Assembly: GCA_014706295.1 (NCBI GenBank)
Contig: JACSVZ010000010.1
Coordinates: forward strand, 19,806,501 to 19,870,500
Origin: Lycocorax pyrrhopterus obiensis
Taxonomy: Eukaryota; Chordata; Aves; Passeriformes; Paradisaeidae
Direction: 5' to 3'
DNA: 64,000 nucleotides
Of the stretch, positions 34,901-46,890 are shown in pieces. Positions within the stretch are counted from its first letter, which is position 1, and every line of letters starts with the position of its first letter. The position numbers and the translations under genes were made by a program. The notes beneath the pieces are model-generated. The model saw only the letters and a program-made list of their open reading frames with translations, was not told the origin of the DNA and ran no database searches.

Positions 34901-37900
34901 CCCCCTGGTGTGGTTCAGGCATGATGACCTCAAGGAGATGCTCGACAGCAACAAGGATTCGCTCAAGCTGGAGGCCATGAAGAGGATTGTGGCGGTGGGT
35001 GTTGCTGTCACTGGTGGGGACCACTGCCGGTGCCGAGCTGTGTCATGTTGTACCGGCTCCTGCCATGCCAGCTGCCCGGTGTCACACCACTTCTTTTCCC
35101 CCTAGATGATTGCCCGGGGTAAAAACGCCTCTGATCTCTTTCCAGCTGTGGTAAAAAACGTTGCCTGCAAGAACATCGAGGTGAGGAAGATCCTGGGTGG
35201 CCCTGGCGGCATCCCAGGATCTGGCACTTTCCCTGTAGGAGAGTTTTGGGGACTGGCTGGGTTTTGGGGGGCTCTGACGTGGCACCTTCACCCCGCAGGT
35301 GAAAAAGCTGGTGTACGTGTACCTGGTGCGTTATGCAGAGGAGCAGCAGGATCTGGCCCTGCTCTCCATCTCCACCTTCCAGCGAGGACTCAAGGTGGGC
35401 TGGTTTGGGGACCCAGGGGAGGTCTGGGGGAGCACTGAGCCCCCCTCAGATGCACTGCAGCCCCCTCCATGTCCCCACAGGACCCCAACCAGCTGATCCG
35501 CGCCAGTGCCCTGCGGGTCCTGTCCAGCATCCGCGTGCCCATCATCGTGCCCATCATGATGTTGGCCATCAAGGAGGCCGCCTCGGACATGTCCCCGTAC
35601 GTGCGCAAGACGGCCGCCCATGCCATCCCCAAGCTGTACAGGTAATGGGGGGGGGGTCAGCTGCTAAATTTAGGGTATACCAATAAGGGTCTTGGCTGCT
35701 TGGTAGAGGCAGGGATGAGGAGGAGTTTGGTCCAGCATCACCTGCCCTGCTCCTCCCTCATAGCCTCGACTCGGACCAGAAGGACCAGCTCATTGAAGTG
35801 ATCGAGAAGCTGCTGGCGGACAAGACCACGGTGAGCAGGCTGCTGTGTCTCCCCCACCTCTAAATCTGGGAACATCACTGGCCTGGTGTCCTCATGGGGA
35901 TGGAGATGTTCCCACCAAACTGGTGTCATCTTGGGGATGCAGCCATCCCCAAAGGGCTGGCATCCTCATGGGGATGCCACTGTCCCCACCGATCCAGCAT
36001 CCTCACAGGAATGCAGATGTTCCCACCAAATTGGTGTTCTTGTGAGGATGAAGCCATCCCTGGAGAGCTGGCATCCTTGTGGGAGTGCTGCTGTCCCTAA
36101 TGGGCCAACATCCTCATGGGGAGTCCACCAACTCCACTGAGCTGGCATCCCTACAAGGAAGGGTTGCCCATTAAACCAGCACCCTGACGGAGATGCCACC
36201 ATCCCCACCAAACCAGCATCTTGTTGATGATGCCACCACTCCAGTGAATCAGCCCAGGCTTTCCCTCCGCAGCTGGTGGCTGGCAGCGTGGTAATGGCAT
36301 TCGAGGAGGTGTGCCCAGAGCGCATAGACCTCATCCACAAGAACTACCGCAAGCTCTGCAACCTGCTCATCGATGTGGAGGAGTGGGGACAGGTGGTCAT
36401 CATCAACATGCTGACCCGCTATGCCCGCACCCAGTTCCTCAGTCCCAACCAGAACGTGAGTTCGGAGCACAGGATGCCCTGAGAGCCTTGGGGTGTCCTG
36501 GGAGCCCCCAGGGAGGTGGGGTGAAGGGAGAGTGCTCTTGGGGATGCAAAGGGTCCCACCTGCCAGCAGGAGTCCTTGCTGGAGGAGAACACTGAGAAGG
36601 CTTTCTATGGCTCTGAGGAGGAGGACACCAAGGATACCAAGGCAGAGGCAGCCTCGTTGGCCAAGCGCAAGCCCTACGTCATGGACCCCGACCACCGCCT
36701 GCTCCTGCGCAACACCAAGCCCCTGCTGCAGAGCCGCAACGCCGCGGTGAGACCCTCACTCCCACCCTGTTTGTCCCCCGGGGCACCAGTGGTGTCCATC
36801 AGCCTGGGCTTACGATGTCCCCACGGCCAAGGACTCACTGGCGTGCTGGAGGGACACCCAGGGATGGGTGTCCTCAGGGTCAGGCTACCTCCAGGTGCTG
36901 AGGGTGGGACTAGGGGACACGGCCATTCCTCAGGGTGTCCCCCATTCCCACCAGGTGACACCTGGGTGTGTGTCCGTAGGTGGTGATGGCCGTGGCACAG
37001 CTCTACTTCCACCTGGCACCCAAGGCAGAGGTTGGAGTCATTGCCAAGGCGCTGGTACGGCTCCTGCGGAGTCACAGGTCTGTGACACCAGGGTTGTGGT
37101 GGTTTCCTACCCCTCCACCCCAGTTGTTGGAACACACGGGGAGCTCCAAGACCCTGTAAGAGACCCCCAAAAAGCCCATCCCTGGAGGGACATCAGGTTG
37201 GAGGCCTTTTTGGGCTGGCCCAGTCCAGACATGGGGTGACAGCATCTTGGTGGCACCAGCCTGGTGGTGGGTCCTGGCCTGTATTCACAGGGACTTGCTG
37301 AGGGTGTCTGGCCCTGCCCCACTGATGGTGGTCCCCTCTTTGTCCCCACAGCGAGGTGCAGTATGTTGTGCTGCAGAATGTGGCCACCATGTCCATCAAG
37401 AGGCGGGTGAGTCTCAGACTTGGTGTGGGAGGAGTTGGCCCTGTTGACTCTGGAGCGAGATGAGGATTAGCCAGCAAGGTCACCAGAGCCTGGAGGTGGC
37501 CTTGGCAAGGGGGGGGAACAGAGATGGCACTAATGTTGCTGGCTGTGCACGCAGGGGATGTTTGAGCCCTATCTGAAGAGTTTCTACATCCGCTCCACGG
37601 ACCCCACACAGATCAAGATCCTCAAGGTGAGCTGGAAACACCCGGCAGAACCTGTCAGGGGTGGCTTTGGGGCCTCATGGAGCCTTTTCCTTGGGTCAGC
37701 TGTCCTTATGCCCTGGGGACAGGAGGACAGCAAGGCCCCCGTGCATTGTCACCATGCCCCTATACTGCCCATCTCTTCCTCTTTCCCGCAGCTGGAGGTC
37801 CTCACCAACCTGGCCAATGAGACCAACATCTCCACCATCCTGCGGGAGTTCCAGGTATGCCATGGCCATACTGAGGCTGCCACCCTGGCATGGCTCTTGG

Positions 37901-40900
37901 TGCCAAACCACCACCATGGAGGGGGCAGAGGAGAGCCCCTCCAGGAAGAGTGGGCTGAGGCCATGCCAACCCCATCGGCAATTCCAGAGGGCCCCAATGT
38001 GTGACAACCAGCAGGGGGGATGCCCGGCACTGGCACATGGGTGACATGTCATGTGTGCCCTCCATGTCTGTGCAGACCTACATCCGCAGCATGGACAAGG
38101 ACTTTGTGGCGGCCACCATCCAAGCCATTGGGCGCTGTGCCACCAACATCGGGAAGGTGCGGGACACCTGCCTCAATGGCCTGGTCCAGCTCCTCTCCAA
38201 CAGGGATGGTAAGTGGGCATGGCAGGGGTGAAATGGGAGCTCCATTGCTCTCAGGGCAGGGCCTTGCTGAGGCCAGGTCTCTGCCTGCAGAGCTGGTGGT
38301 GGCTGAATCCGTGGTGGTCATCAAAAAGCTGCTGCAGATGCAGCCCGCCCAGCACAGTGAGATCATCAAGCACATGGCCAAGCTCACGGACAACATCCAG
38401 GTGGGTTGGGGTGTTGCTGACCCACAGGAGCAGGGGATGGCAGCAGTGCCACATGTCCGAGGGCATTTCACAGGTGCCAATGGCGCGGGCCAGCATCTTG
38501 TGGCTCATCGGTGAGTACTGCGAGCATGTGCCCAAGATTGCGCCTGATGTGCTGCGCAAGATGGCCAAGTCCTTCACCAACGAGGAGGACATTGTCAAGC
38601 TGCAGGTCATCAATCTGGCAGCTAAGCTCTACCTGACCAACTCCAAGCAGGTACTGGGGATGTGATCCTAGCGCGTGCCTCAGTTTCTCTGTCAGGGAGG
38701 GAGAGGCCAGCCCTGAGCATGTTCTCTGCCACAGAGCAAGCTGCTGACCCAGTACGTCCTCAACTTGGCCAAGTACGATCAGAATTACGACATCCGTGAC
38801 CGGGCTCGCTTCATCCGCCAGCTCATCGTGCCCACCGAGAAGAGCGGGGCCCTCAATAAGTATGCCAAGAAGCTCTTCCTGGCCCAAAAACCGGCTCCCA
38901 TCTTGGAGTCCTCCTTCAAAGGTACCCATCCCTGGTCATGAGGCATTGGGACACGGGGCCAGCTGTCACCACAATGCTGCACAGCTGTCCCTGAGTTGCT
39001 GCCTCCTCTCACCTCGTTGTAGATCGGGACCATTTCCAACTGGGCTCCCTGTCCCATCTGCTCAACGCTAAGGCTGTGGGCTACCAGGAGCTGCCCGACT
39101 GGCCGGACGAGGCCCCTGACCCCTCCGTGAGGAATGTGGAGGTGCGTGGAGCACCCCGGGTGCATGGGGGAGGAGGGGCCAAGATGGGGACACTGTCTCA
39201 AGTTCTTGGAAGAGCCCCAGAAGGTGCCCAGGTACTGCTCACCTGCCCCCATTCCCTCCCTAGTGCTCACACATCCACTTGGGGATGGGGGGACAAGGGT
39301 GGCTGTTTGGATCCCCCAGTCATGGGTGATGGCCCTGCTCCATCAACCCTGTGCCAGCAGGTTCCTGAGTGGACCAAGTGCACCAGCCGGGAGAAGAGGA
39401 AGGAGAAGGTGGAGAAGCCTTTCTACTCTGACTCAGAGGGCGAGTCAGGGCCCACAGAGTCGGCAGACAGTGGTGAGGACCTGATGGCATGAGACATTGG
39501 GCAGTGGTCACTGTGGCCATGAGGCAGATGCCACAATGGTGGGGCATTGGACAGTGGACATGAGAGTGGGGACAGCCCATCACGGGAGGGACGTGGCAGG
39601 AGATGTGGAGGGATGCAGTGGTGGGCAGTGGGGATGCAGTGGAATGCAGTGGGACTATGCAGGGATGCAGTGGGAGGATGCAGTGGAGAGGCAGCAGCAG
39701 GTGTGGGGATGCAGTGGGAGGACGGAGGATGTAGTGAGATGAAGTGGGAGATGGGGGAATGTGGGGGGACACAGCAGCAGGGCTAAGCTGTGCCCCCGCA
39801 GAGCCCGAGTCCGGCAGCGAAGAGAGTGGCAGCAGCAGCTCTGGCAGCTCCAGCTCTGGCAGCGAGGAGGAGGAAGAAGAGGAGGAGGAAGATAGTGGGG
39901 AGCAGTCAGAGGACAAGGAGGAGGAAGAGGAGAAGAGGCCGAAGAGGAAGGACAAGGAAGGTTGCCATAAAGCAATCTCGGGAAGCGCGGGCAGGTACCC
40001 CCTGGGAAGGTGGGGGGATGCTCCCAGTGAAACCCCCACCTCAGCCCCCTGAGCTGGGCTCTCCCCGCAGCCCCAGCGAGGAAGAGGAGGAGGAAGGGGC
40101 AAAGAAGGCCAAGAAGAAGAAGGCCCCGCAGGGGAGGAAGGGCCGTGCTGAAACCTCATCAGAGGAGGCCAGCACCTCCGAGAGCAGCTCCTCCGGCTCC
40201 GACTCGGGCTCCGAGGCAGAGGCCAAACGGAGGAAGGCGGTGAGGGCTGGGATGGGCTGGGATGGGGGGGCAGCACAGGGATACTTGGACCCCCTATTGA
40301 ACCTCCCATCTCTGCCCCCCGCAGCCCCCCAGCAGCAAGGCCGGCCCCAAGGAGATCTCCCTGCTTGACCTGGATGACTGTGAGTGGCTGCCCGGAACAT
40401 TCGAATGGCTGTGGTGGTGGTGCTGGGGAAACTGAGGCATGAGCACGCACCCCAGTGCGATCAGGACTCCATGGGTCCTTTGGGAGCTGCAGAGTTGGGA
40501 CAAGGACAGGTGTGGCGAGGGGTCCTTGTCCCCAGAGGATGGCTGTGGGACAGGCAGCTGTGCCCATGGGATTGTCCCCGTGTGGCTGTGCACAGGGACA
40601 GCCTACAGGGTTGTGTCTAGACCAATGGAGCCGTGCCACTGGGCTGTCCTTGTGTGGCTCTCCCCATGGGGCTATGCCACCAGGGCTGTCCCCACATGGG
40701 TGTCCCCATGGGACAATGCCACCGGGGCTGTCCCCACATGGCTGTCCCCATGTGGTTGTTCCCATGGAGCTGTGCCACCAGGGCTGTCCCGATGCCATTG
40801 TCCCCATGGAGCTGAGCCATTAGAACTGTCCCTGTGTGGGTGTCCCCGTGGGGCTATGCCACCAGGTCTGTCCCCATGAGACTGTGAGCTCTGTTAACCC

Positions 40901-43290
40901 TTTCCTCCCCTCTCCCCACCCTGCAGTCACGCCCCCTCCTCCCCAGCCCATCCCCTCCAGCAGCATCGTCTCCACCAGCCTGGTGACCGACCTGGAGGGC
41001 CTCACTCTCACCGACACCTCCCTGACGCCCACTGTAAGTGTCCCTCATGCCCTCCCTGGGGGGGTCCCAGGCCCCCTGTCACCTGTGGGGGGCTCCTGGG
41101 CCCTCTGCCACCTGCAGGGGTTGCAGGGAGCGCTCAGCAGCCCCCACTGTCCCCCGGTGCAGCTGCTGAGCCCAGCGTTCAGTGCGGTGAAGACCTACGA
41201 GCTGCTGCACCGCATGGCAGGCGAGGGGCTCGCGGTTGAGTACTGCTTCAGCCGCCGGCCCTTCCCAGGCGACCCCCACATGGTGGCCGTCCAGATCCAG
41301 ATCTCCAACAACACCGACACCGAGGTGAAGAACCTGCGAGTCAACGAACCCAAGCCACTCTCTGGCATGCGGATACAGGAATTCCCTGAGATCGGTATAG
41401 CATGGCACGGCATGGCCGTGACGCTGTGGGAGAATGGGGACAGGGGTTGGGTGGGAACGTGGGATGTAATGGCAGCTCTGTGGTTCCAGAGCGCCTGGCA
41501 CCAGGGGACACAGCCAGCGTGGTAATGGGCATCGACTTCTGTGACTCCACCCAGGCGGCAAACTTCCAGCTGTGGTGAGCATCTGATGCTGGGCAGGGCA
41601 GGATGGGTGTCCCCAGGGATCAGGGCGTCAGGTGCTCCAGAGATGGGGAAAGTGGGATAGGTGCCAACATCCCTCCAAGTAGCAAGGGACAGGGGACAGC
41701 AGAAACAGGGCATGGGGTATCCCAGGGGATGGAGGATAGCAGGACAGGCACCAAGGTCCTTCCAGGGAAGAGGAGACACATGGATGGACGTGGGGTGGTT
41801 GGGGGACAGCAAGAAATGCACAGGGCTCCCTGCAGGGGACAAGGAGGCAGCAGCAGCTCCAGGTCCAGCCTGACAGGTTCCCCCCATTCCTGAGCCCTTT
41901 TGTGCCACAGTTTCCCCTGGCCACTCCTGCCCAGGGCAGGGATGGGAAACAGGACATGGAGAGAGGACATATTCTGAGCACGTGCCCCTCTTACCTGCCT
42001 GTCTCCCCAGCACTCACACACGCCAGTTCTACGTCTCCATCCAGCCACCCGTGGGGGAGCTCATGGCCCCCGTCTTCATGAGCGAGAACGAGTTCAAGAA
42101 GGAGCAGGGTGAGTGGGGTCAGGGACGGGGACAGGGCGCTGCACGGGCACCCACCACTGACACTCACCCCCAATTTTGTCCCCTCTGCCGCTCTCGCTGT
42201 GGCCCTAGAGCACCTGGCACGGCCGGGTGAGGGTAAGTGGCCGCTCGGCCGGCCCCTAGACTAGCTCTGCTCCCATCACTCCCTCCTGCACCCCCAGCCT
42301 GCGGGTTGGGGTGACCACCCTGGTGCCGGGGTGGCCTTGTTGGGTCCCCACAAAGCGTGAAGGGCTCGTTCCATCCCTGGCACTCCCAGAACTGTGTCTG
42401 GTGAGTGATGCCCTGTGTCCCTGTGCTCCTGGATCAGCACATCCCCACCCTGCCCCCACAGATGGGGGCTGTGTTGACTGGGGGGTGCACGGTGCCCTGC
42501 AGCACCTGGCCCCATTGCTGCCACTGTCCAGAGAAGCCCATCCCCGGGGACGTGGCTGCTGCCAACAGGCAGAGACACAGGGATGAGCCCAGGAAGCATC
42601 ATGAAGGATTTTCCCAAATCCACTGACTCCTGAACCAAGAGCAAGCAGAGCAGCCAGCTCAGGATGTCATAGGGAACGCAGGGAGCTGAGGGGCTTGCTT
42701 TGGGCATGTCAAAGCAGGGCCCAGCAGGGTGTGTGGCCAGAGACAGGCAGGTACCTCTGTTACCTGCTCTAGGGAAGCTGATGGGCATGAGCGAGATCAC
42801 AGAGAAGCTGACGCTGCCTGAGAAATGCCGGAGCGACCACACCATTGTCCAGCAAGTGACCTCGGCCGCCAATGTGGGCCGCGTGCCCTGTGGTGCCAGC
42901 AACGAGTACAGGTAGCTGGACCCCCACACCTGGATCAGGCAGGCGCTGTCACCTCTCCATTCCCACCCAAATCACAGCGGGGACACTCAGGGCTTCCTTT
43001 AGGACAAGGAGCCTGCATGAACCCAAATGTGACTGGCTGTGGGTGGCAGGCACCTGCTTGTCCCCACTGGAGCATCTCATGGGACCAGAGGGTGACAGAG
43101 GACAGCTTGCCTTGAAGCCCTGTGTTCACCACCCAACAGGTTCGCAGCCAAGACGGTGACAAGCGGGAGCCTGGTGCTCATCACCCTGGAGCGGCGGGAG
43201 GGCTCCACAGCCCAGCTGACCATCAACAGCGAGAAGATGGTCATCGGCACCATGCTGGTGAAGGACATCATCCAGGCCCTGGCACAGTGA
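31956..43290 (+). CDS. AP3B2: AP-3 complex subunit beta-2 (neuronal), complete
   Basis: This is the large beta subunit of the neuron-specific AP-3 adaptor, which sorts cargo into synaptic-vesicle and endosome-derived carriers. Twenty-seven phase-consistent coding exons run from ATG 31956 to TGA 43288-43290. The adaptin N-terminal HEAT-like solenoid runs from HDDLKEML through [17 protein letters not shown] hinge follows, very rich in Ser, Glu and Lys (exons 39361-40239). The C-terminal beta ear (exons 41163-43290) ends [13 protein letters not shown]. The trunk is nearly identical to mammalian AP3B2 as I recall it, which separates it from AP3B1. The tandem order AP3B2 then CPEB1 on one strand is as in human. 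No disruption is seen. Confidence 0.97.
32640..33670. repeat. Minisatellite in AP3B2 intron 1
   Basis: Units with CTGGCAGTGTCCCCCACTC and CCAGTCCTGACCCC recur for about 1 kb with drift. It is the longest GC-rich array in the window. Confidence 0.88.
34099..34325 (+). CDS. Candidate alternative first coding exon of AP3B2 (75 codons)
   Basis: An open frame starting ATGATG at 34099 runs 227 nt to a strong donor, CTGCG|GTAAGA, and ends in phase 2. AP3B2 exon 1 ends in the same phase, so splicing to 34919 gives GPPLR followed by HDDLKEM in frame. The product would replace the normal 37-residue N-terminus with about 75 unrelated residues. I recognise no homologue. GC-rich sequence makes open frames cheap and the phase match has a one-in-three chance, so this is a hypothesis. 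Confidence 0.3.
35880..36235. repeat. Minisatellite in AP3B2 intron 6
   Basis: Units of roughly 40-45 bp (CATCCTCATGGGGATGC..TGTCCCCACCAAACTGG) repeat about eight times between exons 35764-35830 and 36273-36455. Confidence 0.88.
39590..39770. repeat. GGATGCAGTG-type short tandem repeat in AP3B2 intron 18
   Basis: GGATGCAGTGGGA and related words recur about ten times just upstream of exon 39802. Confidence 0.85.
40620..40890. repeat. Minisatellite in AP3B2 intron 21
   Basis: Units of about 36 bp (GCTATGCCACCAGGGCTGTCC then CCATGGGGTGTCCCCATGG variants) repeat about eight times between exons 40325-40379 and 40927-41033. Confidence 0.88.
42209..42232 (+). CDS. AP3B2: Candidate AP3B2 microexon, 18 or 24 nt
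   Basis: Between exons 42011-42108 and 42773-42911 a CCCTAG acceptor is followed by AGCACCTGGCACGGCCG and two tandem donors, GTGAGG (18-nt exon) and GTAAGT (24-nt exon). Both lengths keep the phase 1 frame and would insert EHLARPG or EHLARPGEG between EQ and KLMGMSEI in the ear. In-frame microexons are common in neuronal vesicle genes. Sequence alone cannot show use. Confidence 0.35.
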
Positions 43291-43596
43291 CAGCTGGGCT
43301 CTTCTGCACCCACAGCCCTGGCCTCCCACCCCTTCTGCCCCATGCCACTCCCCAAAACACTCCCTGCCCCCGTTTCTGCCAGGTTATTCCCTGACCCAAT
43401 CCCAAAAGGGGCAGCAGGCAGCGACTCGCCGGCTTTGCTGCTGGGCGGAAGGAGCCTGATGGGGCAGATGGGATGCAGGGAGATGTCCTATTCGGAAGGG
43501 CAGAAGCAGTTCCAGCCCCCACGGAGCACAATGTGCCCCCAGTCCCTCACCATCATCTCCCAGTGTAACCCTTATTTATTATGTCCAGGATCTCCC

Positions 43597-43602
43597 AATA
43601 AA
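43597..43602 (+). terminator. AP3B2: Polyadenylation signal of AP3B2
   Basis: AATAAA lies about 305 bp after the stop and is followed by CTCTTTTCC. Confidence 0.85.
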
Positions 43603-43619
43603 GCTCTTTTCCAACCTGC

Positions 43620-44440
43620 TCCCTTTCCCTCCTCTGCTCTGTGTGCACATCAACCCCAGATTCCCTCCAAGCCAGGCTCTCCCAGCCTCCCCAGGGCAGC
43701 CACGGGGGACATCAGGGGACCAGCCATCCCTTAGGCGACTGAAAACATGCAGAGTCTCCCAGGGGTGGGTGGCTGCTGGAGAAAACCTGGCACATGGCGT
43801 CAGGGTGAACCCCCTGGGGCAGGAGGTGCTCAGTTGGACCAGAGATCTGAGGAGTCCTGGGAGGGTTCCAGCTATTTATTCAAGGCAGAATTGCTCATGC
43901 TTCGACCGCAGAAATACCTGCTACGTCAGGGCTGGGTCTGTTCTGCAGTGTCACTGGAGGGATTCCTGGGGCCAGCTCGGGGAGGCTTTTCATCTCCAAA
44001 CCGGGATTACAAAAAAAGAAGGAAATCTGACTCTTTATTAAGATCTCTCCTCCCAGCACAGGCTGGGTGGGATTTCAGAGAGCGCTGGCTCTCTCCATCC
44101 AAAGCTGCAGCCCAGCGCAGAGCCAGGCCTGGCACCAGAGGCAGAGGATGAGCAAAGGACGTGCAGGAAGGTCTGAACCCCGAACCACCTCCGCTGCCAC
44201 AAAAAGGGTGAGGGGCTTTCTGCTTTTTCCGGGTAAGAGATGGAAAAACCACCTTTATGTTTTGTGACAGGTGAGGAATCCCTGGCTGGAGCAGCAGCAC
44301 CAACCACTGGGTGTCAAGATCCACAGGGAAAAGCCCATTCCCACAAGGACAGGGACTGGAGCCACAGCTGCCTCGAACTTGAGAGGGGAGGATGCAGCTG
44401 GGAGCCACAATGATGCCACCAGGCTATTTCCCTTAGGGAG
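43620..44440. other. Spacer downstream of AP3B2
   Basis: No recognisable gene was found. CTTTATTAAG at about 44033-44042 reads as an AATAAA on the - strand, and open frames lie beyond it on that strand, but none matches a family I know. A - strand transcript end here is possible but unsupported. Confidence 0.4.
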
Positions 44441-46890
44441 GCTGATTTAACCCTTGGGGTCCCATCCCTTCATGGGCTCAGCAAGCGCCACAGCCTGTGT
44501 GTGGAGAGATGCCAGCACACTGAGGCTGCCCTTGGGGACCCCTGGGAGTCCCATTCCCTCACGGGAGGCTCGGTGAGCACCACAGCCTGTGTGTGGGAGC
44601 TGCCAGCACTGAGGTGTCCCTGCGAGGGAGGCTGCAGCCAGGCATCACAGTGCCACCACCCCATCCCCCTTAGGGGGACTGATTTAAGCCCTTGGGGGTC
44701 TCATTCGCCCCTGTGGAGCCCCGAGCGTGCTGAGCCTGTGTGTGAAGAGCTGCTGGAGCCAAGGGGGCTCTGGAAGGGCTAAAGCCAGGCATCACAGCAC
44801 TGCCACCACCCCGTTTCCCTTGGGAAACCCATTTTAACCCCTTTGGGTCCCATTCCCCTCAGAGTGAGCACCCAGCCTGTGTGTGGCAAGCGGCTGGCAC
44901 TGAGGTGGCCCTGGGGGTGCTGAAGCTGAGAGCCACAGCACTGCCACCATTCCAGTACCTCAGAGGAGCTGATTGAAGTCCTTAGGGGTCACGATTTTAG
45001 CCCTTGGGGATCCCATTCCCCTCAGAGTGGGCTTAGCAAGCACCACAGTCTGTGTGTGGAAGCTGACAGCGCTGAGGTGTCCCTGTGAAGGCTCCAGATG
45101 GACACTGCAGTGCCACCACCACACCATTCCCCTTACAGGGGCTGATTTAACCCCTCCAGGGTCCCATTCCCCCATGGGGTGCTCAGTGAGCACCACAGCC
45201 AGTGAGTGGAGAGCTACTGGCACTGAGGTGTCCCCCAGAGGGCTCCATCCAAGCACCACCATGCCATCACCCCACTCCCCTTAGAGGGGCTCGTTTAACC
45301 CCTTGGGGGTCCCATCCCTTCACAGGGGTCACAGAGAGTGCCACAGCCCATGTGTAGGAGCTGCCAGCACTGAGGCTGCCCTTGGAGAACCCCATTTTTA
45401 GCTGTGAGGCGTCCCATCCCCTCAGAGGGGGCTCAGCGAGTGCCACAACCTGCATGTGGAGAGATGCTGGTGCTGAGGTGTCCCTGGGGGGCTTCAGCTG
45501 GGCACTGCAGCACTGCCACCAACATATTGCCCTCACAGGGGGGTTCATTTAAGAGACCTTTGGGGGGTCTCATCCCCTCAGAAGGAGCACAGTGAGCGCC
45601 ACAGTCCATGCATGGAGAGCTGCTGGCACAAAGACATCCTCAGAGGGGCTCCAGCCAGGCAGTGCCACCATTGCATTCCCATTAGGGGGACTGATTTAAG
45701 CCCTTGGAGGTCCCATCCCCTCACAGGGGGCTCAGTGAGTATCACTGCCCATGTGTGGGGGCTGCCAGCACTGAGGAACCCCATTCCCCTCAATAGGAAA
45801 GATGTCTGCTCATGTCTTTACAATTCCATGGCTGAGGGTATGGCTCTTAATGTCTCTACCAACTTCAAGCCGCAGGTTTGTTACAGACCCCAGACAGTTT
45901 GACTCCTGAAACAGACAAAGGGTCTGCACAAGCCTGAGTTTCTGAGATTTGGGGAGAAAATGACATGTTTAAGGGGGGGAATATGTGGTAGGTGGTTCGG
46001 GAAGGCTGTACCTTCCTAGTACCTCAGCCGATGGGGAAAGGAAGAGGGCAACAGGCAGACGGGAGTTTAGGCTAAGAGAAGGCTGCGCCCTCCAAAACCT
46101 CGAGAGAGAAAACCCTGCGAGCATGCGCCCCAGTGGACTCTCTCCCTTTACTCGAAGAAGTTGCAGGACTCCTCTGTCTCCTTTGTGGACACTGGCTTTT
46201 CGTGGCGTGATTTCCCGCACACCCTCACAGGGCATTCTGTGAGCACCCATCCCATGTGTGGTGAGTGGCCCCGGAGGTTCTGAACCCAAGAGTCAGCACC
46301 GCCACCATCCCAGACCCCTCAGAAGGGCTGATTTAAGGCCTTAAGTCCTGACATTGGCCCTTGGGGTCCCGTTCCCCTCAGAGGAATATGGAGTATTGCC
46401 AGTGCTGAGATGTCCCCGAGGGGCTCCACTGGGTAGTGCCACCACTCTCAGCCCCTTAGAGGGGGGCTGATTTAACCTCTCAGGAGTCCCATTCCCTCAT
46501 GGCATGTTCAGTGAGCACCACAGCCCATGAGTGGAGAGCTGCTGGTACTGAGGAGTCCCCAGGGGCCTACAGCCGGGCACCACAGTGCCACCACTACCCC
46601 ATTCCACTCAGAGGGGCTGATTTAACCCCTCAGGGGTCCCATCCCCTCTGAGGGGACTGAGTGAGTACCACAGCCCACGTGTGAAGAAATGACGACACTA
46701 AGCCTGCCCTCGGGGAGCCCAATTTAACGCCATGGGGATCCCATTCCCCTCACGGCGGGGGCACAGCGAGTGCCATACCCTGTGCATGGGAGCTGCCAGC
46801 GCTGAGGTGTCCCTGGGAGGGCGGCTGAAGCCGGACAGCGCAGTGCCGCCGCCGGCCCATCCCCCGGGGGGCTGACTGAATCCCTCGGGT
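44440..46890. repeat. Long-period minisatellite, about 140-170 bp units, upstream of CPEB1
   Basis: A degenerate unit recurs at least twelve times. Each copy contains a GGGGCTGATTTAACCCCTTGGGG core, CCCATTCCCCTCA, then CAGTGAGCACCACAGCC and AGCTGCCAGCACTGAGGTGTCC. Core words begin near 44441, 44677, 44968, 45139, 45290, 45687, 46326, 46468, 46617 and 46868. An LTR-like element interrupts the array at 45793-46221. Confidence 0.88.
45793..46221. mobile_element. LTR-like element, copy 1 (429 bp), inside the minisatellite
   Basis: It is nearly identical to 50787-51239 over most of its length. A perfect 6-bp duplication CCCTCA flanks it at 45787-45792 and 46222-46227. Removing the element restores the array word CCCCTCACAGGG. 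There are no terminal inverted repeats. The - strand reading begins TGTGCGGG, as an LTR should, but its other end is TTTCCTAT instead of the usual ...CA. A class II solo LTR is the best guess. Confidence 0.75.

Larger units (their letters stand above)
32069..34918 (+). other. AP3B2: AP3B2 intron 1, 2.85 kb
   Basis: The intron contains a minisatellite (about 32640-33670) and a candidate alternative first exon ending at 34325. Nothing else is recognised. Confidence 0.7.
31956..38921 (+). other. AP3B2: AP3B2 trunk exons 1-16
   Basis: Exons are 31956-32068, 34919-34994, 35106-35180, 35299-35394, 35481-35641, 35764-35830, 36273-36455, 36570-36746, 36980-37077, 37352-37406, 37555-37626, 37792-37854, 38076-38208, 38291-38400, 38474-38650 and 38735-38921. 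All have GT-AG ends. Exon 36570-36746 contains the variable acidic loop [16 protein letters not shown] before the conserved [20 protein letters not shown]. Confidence 0.93.
39023..43290 (+). other. AP3B2: AP3B2 hinge and ear exons 17-27
   Basis: Exons are 39023-39141, 39361-39472, 39802-39994, 40071-40239, 40325-40379, 40927-41033, 41163-41394, 41490-41574, 42011-42108, 42773-42911 and 43140-43290. The donor of exon 39802-39994 is taken at GGCAG|GTACCC because that alone matches the phase of the next exon. An upstream GGAAG|GTTGCC would shift frame. The Ser/Glu-rich hinge diverges strongly from mammals, as expected for a disordered linker. Confidence 0.9.

Noticed and set aside
39320..40807. 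A 495-codon open frame on the - strand opposite AP3B2
   Set aside because: It is the antisense of the Ser/Glu/Lys-rich hinge exons plus a minisatellite. The product is Ser/Pro low complexity, and the + strand reading is a known protein.
44007..44408. Possible - strand gene ending at the AATAAA near 44040
   Set aside because: The translation has no recognisable domain or exon structure. A polyadenylation hexamer alone is weak evidence.
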